From: an uncultured Eubacteriales bacterium
Lineage (GTDB): Bacteria; Bacillota; Clostridia; Oscillospirales; Oscillospiraceae
Direction of reading: 5' to 3'
Assembly (NCBI GenBank): GCA_900320765.1
Contig: ONTN01000091.1
Coordinates: 1 to 5,942 of the forward strand
DNA length: 5,942 nucleotides
Positions 1 to 5,942 of the stretch are shown here, piece by piece (positions within the stretch are counted from its first letter, which is position 1; each line of letters opens with the position of its first letter). The notes under the pieces were generated by a model. It saw nothing but the letters and a program-made list of their open reading frames with translations. It did no database searches and had not been told where the DNA came from. Position numbers and translations under genes: made by a program.

Positions 1-72
1 CCGCCAATCGGCGGCATAATCCTTAAGAGGATACCCACGCCGAAGACGGCAGCGCCCAAAAAGAAAGATTAA
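1..72 (+). CDS. Possible C-terminal end of an unidentified upstream gene (5' partial)
   Basis: Frame 1 is open from the first base to a TAA at 70-72, giving 23 residues. The peptide begins with a hydrophobic stretch (PPIGGIIL), continues KRIPTPK and ends in a lysine-rich tail, APKKKD. The other two forward frames meet stops within the first 24 bases. Codon choice (ATA, AAG, AGG, GCG, CCC) resembles the glg genes, and the stop lies 25 bases before the glgP start, as expected within an operon. A hydrophobic segment followed by a basic tail would suit the cytoplasmic end of a membrane protein, but that is inference. An open run of this length can arise by chance, and I cannot name a family. Confidence 0.45.
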   Translation, partial: PPIGGIILKRIPTPKTAAPKKKD

Positions 73-80
73 CAAGCCAT

Positions 81-86
81 AAGGAG
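81..86 (+). promoter_or_regulatory. Ribosome binding site of glgP
   Basis: AAGGAG lies 11 bases before the ATG at 98. It is a near-perfect Shine-Dalgarno core with a slightly long spacer, and it supports 98 as the start. No clear promoter is visible in the 97 bases upstream, so glgP is either read through from further upstream or its promoter lies outside the window. Confidence 0.75.
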
Positions 87-97
87 TATTTCACCGC

Positions 98-2512
98 ATG
101 TTCAAGAATAAGAAGGATTTCATAAACCAGTACAGAGCCCTCTGCGCGGCCGAGGTAGGGAGAGAATTTGAAGACTGCTCCAGAAGAGACCGCTACAACG
201 TACTCGCAAGACTGATCGCGTCCAAGGCAAGAAGCGTCCGCACTCAGACGATGAAGAGGTGCAGGGCTGACGAGCAGAAGCAGATCTACTATTTCTCAAT
301 GGAGTTTCTTATCGGAAGGCTGCTCGAAAACTATCTGATGAACTTCGGTATAACCGATATGGTCCGCGCCGGACTCAAGGATCTGGGCGAGGATCTGGAC
401 GAGCTCTATAAGGAGGAAGCGGACCCCGGCCTCGGAAACGGCGGCCTCGGAAGGCTTGCCGCCTGCTTCATTGATTCGCTCGCGTCCCTCGGCTACGCCG
501 GACACGGAAACGGTATCCGCTACCGTTACGGACTTTTCCACCAGGATATAGTGGACGGCCGTCAGGTCGAGATGCCCGATAACTGGCTTGAGAACGGATA
601 CCCCTGGGAGATAAGAAAGCCTGAGAACGCCGTCGTCGTCCGCTTCGGCGGCCACGTGGTGAGACACGAGGAGCACGGAAAGTACTGGTTTACCTGGGAG
701 GGAGGAGATCCCATCCTCGCCGTGCCGTACGACGTTCCAGTCGTGGGTTACGGTGGAGACACGGTTAACACCCTTCGTCTTTGGTCAGCAGAGCCATATA
801 AGGAAAACTTCGATATGGACGCCTACAACAGGGGCGACTATTCGGCGGCAATGAAATTCCGCAGCGACGTCGAGGCGATAACCTGCGTCCTCTATCCGGA
901 CGACAAGGCTGACCCCGGCAAGGTGCTCAGACTCAAGCAGGAGTATATGTTCGTCGCCGCGGGACTTGAAAACATTATCCGCTCATATAAGAAGGAATAC
1001 GGCAAGGACTGGAAGAAATTCTCCAAGCGCGTCGCCATTCAGACGAACGACACTCATCCCTCTCTCTGCGCCCCCGAGCTTATGAGGATATTCATAGACG
1101 AGGAGGGGCTCGACTGGGATACCGCGTGGAAGATAGTCACGAAGACGATCTCCTACACCAACCACACGATTCTACCCGAGGCTCTTGAAAAATGGCCTAT
1201 CGATATGTTCAGAGCTCTCCTTCCGAGAGTTTACGATTTCGTCGAGGAGATCGACCGCCGCTACCGCGAGTCCTTCCCGAGAGACAGGGAGAACTGGCAC
1301 GATCTTCTGCGCTCCACCGCCATTCTCTGGGACGGTCAGGTCAGAACGGCGAATCTCTCGGTCATCGCCGGCCACGCCGTGAACGGAGTCGCCGCGCTTC
1401 ACACAGAGATACTTAAGGAGAATGTGCTCCACGGCTTCTATGAGCTGACGCCCGAGAAGTTCAATAACAAGACGAACGGCATCACTCACCGCCGCTTCCT
1501 CGCTCAGGCAAACCCGAGCTATGCAAAGCTCATCACCTCCGCCATCGGCGACGGGTGGTATAAGAACGCCGACGAGCTCGAGGGGCTTCTCAGATACAAG
1601 GACGACGCCTCGTTCTTAGAGGGTATGGAGCGTTCAAAGCGCGAGAATAAGGAGAGGCTTGCAAGGTACATAAAGGAGACGAGCGGGGTAAAGGTGGACA
1701 CAAGCTCCATCTTCGACGTGCAGGTCAAGAGATTCCACGCATACAAGCGCCAGCTTCTGAACGTCTTCAAGATCATGGATCTCTATAACAGGCTCATTTC
1801 CGACTCCTCGTATGAGATCGAGCCCACCACCTTCGTATTCGCGGGCAAGGCCGCTCAGGGCTACGTCTTCGCGAAGGACGTAATCCGCCTTGTAAATTCT
1901 GTGGCGAACGTGATAAATAACGACAAGAGGGTAAATGATAAGATCAGAGTCGCCTTCGTCCCCAATTTCTCGGTTTCCAACGCTCAGTACATCTATCCCG
2001 CCTCGGATATCTCGGAGCAGATATCTACGGCCGGAATGGAGGCGAGCGGCACCGGAAATATGAAGTTTATGATGAACGGAGCTATCACCCTCGGCACACT
2101 CGACGGGGCGAACGTCGAGATAGCAAATCTCGTCGGCAAGGACAACATCGAGATATTCGGTCTCCGCTCCGAGGAGGTCGACCGCTGCCGCCGCGAGCAC
2201 AGCTATTTCAGCTGGGACGAGTATAACGCGGACTACAGGATAAGGCAGATAGTGGACCAGCTTGTTAACGGGACCTACGCCGGCCTTTCCGGCAACTTCG
2301 AGGGCATCTACGATACCCTAATGCGCGCGAACGACGAGTTCTTCGTCCTTAAGGACTTCAAGAGCTACGTCAGCGCCTGGGAGAGACTGCAGGAGCTCTA
2401 CGCAGACCGCGACAGGTGGAACAGAGTCTCCCTTCACAACACGGCGAAATCCGGCTTCTTCTCCTCCGACCGCACGATAAAGCAGTACGCGAAGGATATC
2501 TGGAAGCTGTAA
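98..2512 (+). CDS. glgP: Glycogen/starch/alpha-glucan phosphorylase (GT35)
   Basis: This is a cytoplasmic PLP enzyme that phosphorolyses alpha-1,4-glucan ends to glucose-1-phosphate. It has 804 residues, the usual length for bacterial family members. Family motifs run in order: YYFSMEFLIGR (64-74), ADPGLGNGGLGRLAACF (108-124), GHGNGIRYRYGLF (135-147), NDTHP (317-321), TNHT with the active-site histidine (H356), KTNGIT (458-463), VKRFHAYKRQLL with phosphate-contacting K544, R545 and K550, and EASGTGNMKF (648-657) whose K656 should carry PLP (rabbit K680). No N-terminal phosphorylation segment like that of the mammalian enzyme is apparent. Two usual motif residues differ: THRRF (463-467) replaces TPRRW, and RFHAYK replaces RIHEYK; catalytic residues are kept. 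The ATG follows AAGGAG. It leads the glg cluster, 58 bases before glgC. MalP-type maltodextrin phosphorylase is the alternative, but the glgCDA context favours glycogen. Confidence 0.97.
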   Translation: MFKNKKDFINQYRALCAAEVGREFEDCSRRDRYNVLARLIASKARSVRTQTMKRCRADEQKQIYYFSMEFLIGRLLENYLMNFGITDMVRAGLKDLGEDLDELYKEEADPGLGNGGLGRLAACFIDSLASLGYAGHGNGIRYRYGLFHQDIVDGRQVEMPDNWLENGYPWEIRKPENAVVVRFGGHVVRHEEHGKYWFTWEGGDPILAVPYDVPVVGYGGDTVNTLRLWSAEPYKENFDMDAYNRGDYSAAMKFRSDVEAITCVLYPDDKADPGKVLRLKQEYMFVAAGLENIIRSYKKEYGKDWKKFSKRVAIQTNDTHPSLCAPELMRIFIDEEGLDWDTAWKIVTKTISYTNHTILPEALEKWPIDMFRALLPRVYDFVEEIDRRYRESFPRDRENWHDLLRSTAILWDGQVRTANLSVIAGHAVNGVAALHTEILKENVLHGFYELTPEKFNNKTNGITHRRFLAQANPSYAKLITSAIGDGWYKNADELEGLLRYKDDASFLEGMERSKRENKERLARYIKETSGVKVDTSSIFDVQVKRFHAYKRQLLNVFKIMDLYNRLISDSSYEIEPTTFVFAGKAAQGYVFAKDVIRLVNSVANVINNDKRVNDKIRVAFVPNFSVSNAQYIYPASDISEQISTAGMEASGTGNMKFMMNGAITLGTLDGANVEIANLVGKDNIEIFGLRSEEVDRCRREHSYFSWDEYNADYRIRQIVDQLVNGTYAGLSGNFEGIYDTLMRANDEFFVLKDFKSYVSAWERLQELYADRDRWNRVSLHNTAKSGFFSSDRTIKQYAKDIWKL

Positions 2513-2570
2513 AAAAAGGTATTAATTAAATAATTATCATATACAAATACTTGAAAGAGGGTGCGTTACT
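2513..2570 (+). other. AT-rich spacer between glgP and glgC
   Basis: These 58 bases are strikingly AT-rich beside the GC-rich genes and include the palindrome TTAATTAA (2523-2530). TATCAT (2535-2540) and TATACA (2540-2545) resemble -10 boxes, but I see no matching -35 at the right distance. There is no stable hairpin, so I see no terminator after glgP. Transcript continuity from glgP into glgC is therefore plausible. An additional weak promoter or an RNase processing site is possible but not shown. Confidence 0.4.
2554..2563 (+). promoter_or_regulatory. Ribosome binding site deciding the TTG start of glgC
   Basis: AAAGAGGGTG is a purine-rich partial match to the anti-Shine-Dalgarno complement, ending 7 bases before TTG at 2571. 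The next in-frame ATG is codon 10, inside the first beta-strand (IAMLLAGG), and would delete conserved sequence. The GTG at 2561 is out of frame. TTG is therefore the best supported start. Confidence 0.7.
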
Positions 2571-3725
2571 TTGGCAAAGAAAAAAGAGTGCATCGCGATG
2601 CTGCTTGCCGGTGGACAGGGGAGCCGCCTCGGTGCGCTGACTAAAAGCGTCGCAAAGCCGGCCGTAAGCTTTGGCGGCAAGTACAGGATCATCGACTTCT
2701 CACTTTCCAACTGCGCGAACTCCCACATTGACACCGTAGGCGTTCTCACCCAGTACAGACCTCTTCGCCTGAACGCTTACCTCGGCAACGGCCACGCCTG
2801 GGATATGTCCGGCCGCGACGGCGGAGTGTTCATCCTCCCGCCCTACGCGACCGAGTCCGGCGCAGAGTGGTATAAGGGCACGGCGGACGCCATTTTCCAG
2901 AACCTTGACTTCATCGATCTCTACGATCCGGGCTACGTTCTGATCCTCTCCGGCGACCATATCTACCGCATGGACTATCAGGATATGCTCAGAAATCACA
3001 AAGAGAATAATGCCGACGTCTCCGTATCCGTAATGCAGGTGCCCTGGGAGGAGGCGTCACGTTTCGGCATCCTTACCGCCGACGATGAGGGCCGCATCCT
3101 CAAGTTCTCCGAAAAGCCCAAAAATCCGGATTCCAACCTTGCCTCCATGGGTATTTATATCTTCTCAAAGGAAGTGCTCAAAAAGGCGCTTATCGAGGAT
3201 TCGACCGATCCCGAGAGCGAGCACGACTTCGGAAACAACATCATCCCCAAGCTGCTCGGCGAGCAGAAGAGGCTCTTTACCTATGAGTTCAAGGGCTTCT
3301 GGAAGGACGTCGGAACCTTCGGCAGCTATCACCAGACCAATATGGAGCTTCTCGACGAGAACCCCGAGTTCAACATCTTCGATCCCGACCAGCCCATACT
3401 CTCCAACGTCAACACCAGGCCGCCTCAGTACCTCGGCCCCAACGCCAAGGTGCACACAAGCATAGTGGCGGACGGCGCCCGTATCCTCGGCTCCGTTGAG
3501 CACTCCGTTATGAGCCCCGATACCTTTGTCGGAGAGGGCGCAGTCGTCACCGACTCCGTCATTCTTCCCGGAGCAAGGATCGAGGAGGGCGCTAAGGTCA
3601 CGAGAGCGATCCTCGGTGAGAATGCGGTAATCGTCAAAAACGCTGTTTTCGGCAGCGCGGACGAGAGCGTGCCTATAGCAGTTCTCGGAAATGAGAAAGT
3701 ATACGGAGAGGGAGGCGCGAACTAA
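2571..3725 (+). CDS. glgC: Glucose-1-phosphate adenylyltransferase, catalytic subunit (ADP-glucose pyrophosphorylase)
   Basis: GlgC makes ADP-glucose and pyrophosphate from ATP and glucose-1-phosphate, the committing step of bacterial glycogen synthesis. At 384 residues it is a typical Bacillota length, shorter than the E. coli enzyme because the N-terminal extension is absent. The nucleotidyltransferase domain (about 6-265) has GGQGSRL (14-20), KPAVSFGGKYRIIDF (29-43), WYKGTADA (100-107), SGDHIYRMDY (127-136, with catalytic D129 matching E. coli D142), FSEKP (179-183, with K182 matching the sugar-phosphate-binding K195) and GFWKDVGT (242-249). The C-terminal part (about 285-375) shows left-handed beta-helix hexapeptide-like repeats. 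The lysine that binds fructose-1,6-bisphosphate in E. coli (K39) aligns with S26, so activation by that sugar is doubtful. The start is TTG. The stop overlaps the glgD start by one base, pointing to a GlgC-GlgD complex. Confidence 0.97.
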   Translation: MAKKKECIAMLLAGGQGSRLGALTKSVAKPAVSFGGKYRIIDFSLSNCANSHIDTVGVLTQYRPLRLNAYLGNGHAWDMSGRDGGVFILPPYATESGAEWYKGTADAIFQNLDFIDLYDPGYVLILSGDHIYRMDYQDMLRNHKENNADVSVSVMQVPWEEASRFGILTADDEGRILKFSEKPKNPDSNLASMGIYIFSKEVLKKALIEDSTDPESEHDFGNNIIPKLLGEQKRLFTYEFKGFWKDVGTFGSYHQTNMELLDENPEFNIFDPDQPILSNVNTRPPQYLGPNAKVHTSIVADGARILGSVEHSVMSPDTFVGEGAVVTDSVILPGARIEEGAKVTRAILGENAVIVKNAVFGSADESVPIAVLGNEKVYGEGGAN

Positions 3726-3727
3726 TG
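3705..3727 (+). promoter_or_regulatory. glgD ribosome binding site and TAATG stop/start overlap
   Basis: GGAGAGGGAGG (3705-3715) sits inside the last codons of glgC, 9 bases before the glgD ATG at 3725. The glgC stop TAA (3723-3725) shares its last A with that ATG. The arrangement suits translational coupling, so that the two subunits are made in a fixed proportion; the coupling is inferred. Confidence 0.8.
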
Positions 3728-4825
3728 GATAAGGCAATAGGTATAATCAATGCGAACTACGATACCCCCGATCTCAAAGAGCTGATAAACGGCCGTACTG
3801 CGGCCTCCGTTCCCTTCGGCGGCAGATACAGGATGATCGACTTCGCGCTCTCCAATATGGTGAACGCCGATATTACCAGCGTTGGTATCATTACCCCATA
3901 TAAATATCGCAGCCTTCTTGACCACGTAGGAGCGGGCAGCGAGTGGAATCTCGACAGGAAGAACGGCGGACTTTTCGTTCTGCCCGGCTCCGTCTTCGGC
4001 ATCTCCAGCCCGGGATCCCGCTTCCTTCTCCGCGATTTCCGCAGGAATATGGTGTTCCTATCCCGCGCGCAGGCTCAGTATGTCGTTATTACAACGGCAA
4101 ACGTCATAGCAAATATGGATTATTCCGCTCTCATCGAGCAGCATGAGAAGTCCGGTGCAGACGTTACCATGGCGACGATAACGGCGACAGAAGCTGATAA
4201 GGATCTTATGGGCGTTGAGCTTGAGGCAGGCAAGGTAAAGAGCACATTCCGCGGAGTAAAGCCCGGCGACGAGGCGTTCATCGACTGCTTCGTTGTTACC
4301 TACAGTCTGCTTCTCAAGGTGCTTGAGTGGTATTCCGCAATCGATTACCTCGATTTCTTTGAGGTGCTCGCCGGCGATTACGACAAGATGGACGTCCGCA
4401 CCTACAAGGTCACCGGCTACGTTCACAGCGTCTATACCGCTGACAATTACTTTAAGCGCAATATGGACCTTCTCGATCCCTGCGTAGTGGACGAGCTCTT
4501 CCGTGATGAAAGACCGGTACTCACGAAGATAACCGATACCGCCCCGACGAGATACGCGGAAACTGCGTCTGCCAAGAATTCGCTTATCCCCGCCGGCTGC
4601 ATGGTTGACGGAACAGTTGAAAATTCCGTCCTCTTCCGCGGAGTAAAGGTCAAGAAGGGCGCAATCGTCAGAAACAGCATCATAATGCAGTCCTGTACGA
4701 TTGGTGAGAACGCCGTTATTGAGAACGTCATTATCGACCGCTCCAATGTGATAGCACCCGGCACCGTTATGAAGGGCGCAGCCGATTCCGTTCTTATAAT
4801 GGCAAAGAACGAGCTCGGAAAATAA
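3725..4825 (+). CDS. glgD: GlgD, non-catalytic paralogue of glucose-1-phosphate adenylyltransferase
   Basis: GlgD is a GlgC-like protein of Bacillota. In Geobacillus/Bacillus it is inactive alone and raises GlgC activity within a GlgCD complex. This copy has 366 residues. The fold is kept: PFGGRYRMIDFALSN (30-44) matches the GlgC segment, even at DNA level (near 2673 and 3818), and a beta-helix-like C-terminus follows (about 285-355). The catalytic signatures are gone. INANYDTPDL (8-17) replaces LAGGQGSRL, so the nucleotide-binding glycine loop is lost. TTANVIANMDY (123-133) replaces SGDHIYRMDY, so the catalytic Asp aligns with N126. No EKP sugar-phosphate motif is found, and VYTADNY (236-242) stands where GlgC has WKDVGTF. 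It is intact, so these are lineage features rather than decay. A structural or regulatory role is expected from the family, not shown here. Confidence 0.95.
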   Translation: MDKAIGIINANYDTPDLKELINGRTAASVPFGGRYRMIDFALSNMVNADITSVGIITPYKYRSLLDHVGAGSEWNLDRKNGGLFVLPGSVFGISSPGSRFLLRDFRRNMVFLSRAQAQYVVITTANVIANMDYSALIEQHEKSGADVTMATITATEADKDLMGVELEAGKVKSTFRGVKPGDEAFIDCFVVTYSLLLKVLEWYSAIDYLDFFEVLAGDYDKMDVRTYKVTGYVHSVYTADNYFKRNMDLLDPCVVDELFRDERPVLTKITDTAPTRYAETASAKNSLIPAGCMVDGTVENSVLFRGVKVKKGAIVRNSIIMQSCTIGENAVIENVIIDRSNVIAPGTVMKGAADSVLIMAKNELGK

Positions 4826-4854
4826 AAAAACAGGGCGGGTAATGCTCCCGCCCT
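4824..4854. terminator. GC-rich hairpin between glgD and glgA, terminator-like mainly for the - strand
   Basis: AGGGCGGG (4832-4839) pairs perfectly with CCCGCCCT (4847-4854) around the 7-base loop TAATGCT, an 8-bp stem with seven G-C pairs. On the + strand it is followed by CTCTATGAAAATG, which is not a U-tract, so it is a poor intrinsic terminator in the operon direction. On the - strand the same stem is followed by G and then seven T (complement of A4824-4830), A and four more T, a good intrinsic terminator. It may stop antisense transcripts coming from glgA, protect or process the mRNA at the glgD-glgA junction, or act as a leaky attenuator. Confidence 0.6.
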
Positions 4855-4869
4855 CTATGAAAATGAAAA

Positions 4870-4877
4870 AGAGGTGA
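4870..4877 (+). promoter_or_regulatory. Ribosome binding site of glgA
   Basis: AGAGGTGA is a strong Shine-Dalgarno sequence, 5 bases before the ATG at 4883. A second in-frame ATG three codons later (4892) is too far from it, so 4883 is preferred. The site lies 15 bases beyond the hairpin, so the hairpin need not block it. Confidence 0.8.
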
Positions 4878-4882
4878 AATAA

Positions 4883-5942
4883 ATGAGAAAAATGGGCGTT
4901 CTTTTCGCCGCATTTGAGGCGGTGCCCTTTATGAAGACCGGCGGCCTCGGCGACGTGGCCGGATCGCTTCCGCAGGCTCTCAGCAAGGAGAACTGCGACG
5001 TTAGAGTTATTATCCCGAAGTTCGGAGCAATCCCACAGCAGTATAAGGATCAGATGAGATATGTCTGCCATTTCTACGTTCCCCTTGGCTGGAGAGCGCA
5101 GTACTGCGGAATCGAAATGCTCGAGCACAAGGGCGTTATCTACTATTTCGTTGATAACGAGTATTATTTCAACAGAGGCGGAGCCTACGGCTACTTTGAC
5201 GACGGCGAGCGTATCGCCTTCTTCGCCAAGAGCGTAGTCGAGTGCATCCAGTACCTGCCCGACTTCCATTGCGATATACTTCACGCGAACGATTGGCACA
5301 CCGCCCTTTCGCCCGTATTTCTCCGCGAGTTCTACAGGGGAATTGAGAAGTATGACAATATCAAGACGGTATTCACAGTCCACAACCTGAAGTTCCAGGG
5401 GCAGATGTCAGACCGCGTCCTTCCCGATATCCTTGGCCTTTCCCATATCCCCGCCGCCGAGAGCCAGCTCCGCTGCGACAGAGACAGCGTGAACTTTATG
5501 AAGGGCGCCCTCTGCTATTCCGATATCCTTACCACCGTCAGCCGCGCCTACGCGGAGGAGATCCAGCGCCCCTTCTTCGGCGAGCATATGGACGAGATCT
5601 TCCGCCGCAGAAGCAGCATACTCTACGGAGTGATGAACGGTATCGACACGGATTATTGGAACCCCGCCACCGACCCATATATCCCGCATAACTTCTCCCG
5701 CGAGGATATGTCCGGCAAGCTCGAGTGCAAGCGCGATCTTCAGCGCGAGCTCGGCCTTGAGGTAAACGACGGACTGCCCCTCGTAATAATGATCGGCCGT
5801 CTGACCGAGCAGAAGGGCATGGATCTCGTCGACCGCGTTATCGAGGAGATGCTAAATAAGCCGATAGAGTTCGCCGTCCTCGGCACGGGCGACAGGAAAT
5901 ATGAGGATATGCTCCGCTACTACGCATGGAAGTACCCCGGCC
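4883..5942 (+). CDS. glgA: Glycogen synthase, ADP-glucose type (GT5), 3' partial
   Basis: GlgA transfers glucose from ADP-glucose to the non-reducing end of alpha-1,4-glucan in the cytoplasm. The window holds 353 codons, open to the edge; family members have about 475-485 residues, so roughly a quarter is missing. Visible motifs are KTGGLGDVAGSLP (18-30, with K18 the ADP-glucose-binding lysine), HANDWHT (134-140), FTVHNLKFQGQ with H167 (the catalytic-site histidine region), YGVMNGIDTDYWNP (248-261), and GRLTEQKG (305-312), whose R306 and K311 match E. coli R300 and K305. The N-terminal GT5 domain covers about 4-250, and the second Rossmann domain starts near 295. The conserved glutamate (E. 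coli E377) and the C-terminal helix lie beyond the edge. It follows glgCD, which supply its substrate. No frameshift is seen; truncation is only the window limit. Confidence 0.96.
   Translation, partial: MRKMGVLFAAFEAVPFMKTGGLGDVAGSLPQALSKENCDVRVIIPKFGAIPQQYKDQMRYVCHFYVPLGWRAQYCGIEMLEHKGVIYYFVDNEYYFNRGGAYGYFDDGERIAFFAKSVVECIQYLPDFHCDILHANDWHTALSPVFLREFYRGIEKYDNIKTVFTVHNLKFQGQMSDRVLPDILGLSHIPAAESQLRCDRDSVNFMKGALCYSDILTTVSRAYAEEIQRPFFGEHMDEIFRRRSSILYGVMNGIDTDYWNPATDPYIPHNFSREDMSGKLECKRDLQRELGLEVNDGLPLVIMIGRLTEQKGMDLVDRVIEEMLNKPIEFAVLGTGDRKYEDMLRYYAWKYPG

Noticed and set aside
1..14. Inverted repeat CCGCC-AATC-GGCGG as a terminator
   Set aside because: The stem is only 5 bp, no T-run follows, and it falls within the likely coding tail of the upstream gene.
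1634..2200. 188-codon antisense open frame opposite glgP
   Set aside because: Opposite the PLP-binding and phosphate-binding region of glgP; composition mirrors the sense codons.
2535..2545. Promoter -10 boxes TATCAT or TATACA before glgC
   Set aside because: No -35-like hexamer occurs 16-18 bases upstream, and such hexamers are expected by chance in an AT-rich spacer; not strong enough to list as a promoter.
3165..3737. 190-codon antisense open frame opposite glgC
   Set aside because: Shadow of glgC: no recognisable motif and no reason to prefer it over the fully motif-supported + strand gene.
2673..3866. Repeated DNA around the GGCGGC...TACAGGAT...ATCGACTTC segment in glgC and glgD
   Set aside because: This is homology between paralogous coding regions (FGGxYRxIDFxLSN), not a mobile or regulatory repeat.
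4058..5383. 441-codon open frame on the - strand running across glgD, the spacer and glgA
   Set aside because: It lies opposite two clear GlgD and GlgA coding regions, its protein resembles no family I know, and it crosses the hairpin, which would act as a terminator on that strand. Biased codon use in GC-rich genes commonly leaves such antisense frames open.
4883..5942. glgA as a broken gene
   Set aside because: The frame stays open and conserved to the last base; it is cut only by the window edge.

Overview
The window is a glycogen metabolism operon read left to right on the + strand: glgP (glycogen phosphorylase, complete), glgC (glucose-1-phosphate adenylyltransferase, complete), glgD (its non-catalytic paralogue, complete) and glgA (ADP-glucose-dependent glycogen synthase, cut off by the right edge). 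A short open frame at the left edge may be the C-terminal end of another gene on the same strand.

Organism: a separate glgD beside glgC is typical of Bacillota (Bacilli and Clostridia). The genes look moderately GC-rich, use GCC/CTC/TTC/AAG together with AGG/AGA/ATA, have purine-rich Shine-Dalgarno sites, and are split by short AT-rich spacers. This suggests a Clostridia member, perhaps a gut Oscillospirales-like bacterium. That placement is inference; no rRNA or phylogenetic marker is present.

Layout: bases 1-72 hold the possible upstream CDS tail. Bases 73-97 hold the glgP leader with its ribosome binding site. glgP is at 98-2512. A 58-base AT-rich spacer leads to glgC (2571-3725), which starts with TTG. 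glgD (3725-4825) overlaps the last base of glgC. A 57-base spacer with a strong GC hairpin (4832-4854) precedes glgA (4883 to the edge). There is no gene-free stretch longer than 300 bases.

How the genes work together: GlgC, with GlgD as likely partner, makes ADP-glucose from glucose-1-phosphate and ATP. GlgA adds that glucose to the growing alpha-1,4-glucan. GlgP removes glucose units by phosphorolysis and returns glucose-1-phosphate. Synthesis and breakdown are thus on one strand and probably one transcript, which implies control at the enzyme level. The branching enzyme glgB is not in view.

I found no mobile element, CRISPR array, RNA gene or new system. The points worth a second look are the glgD-glgA hairpin, which has terminator polarity for the opposite strand, the loss of catalytic motifs in GlgD, the missing activator lysine in GlgC, and the placement of glgP at the front.
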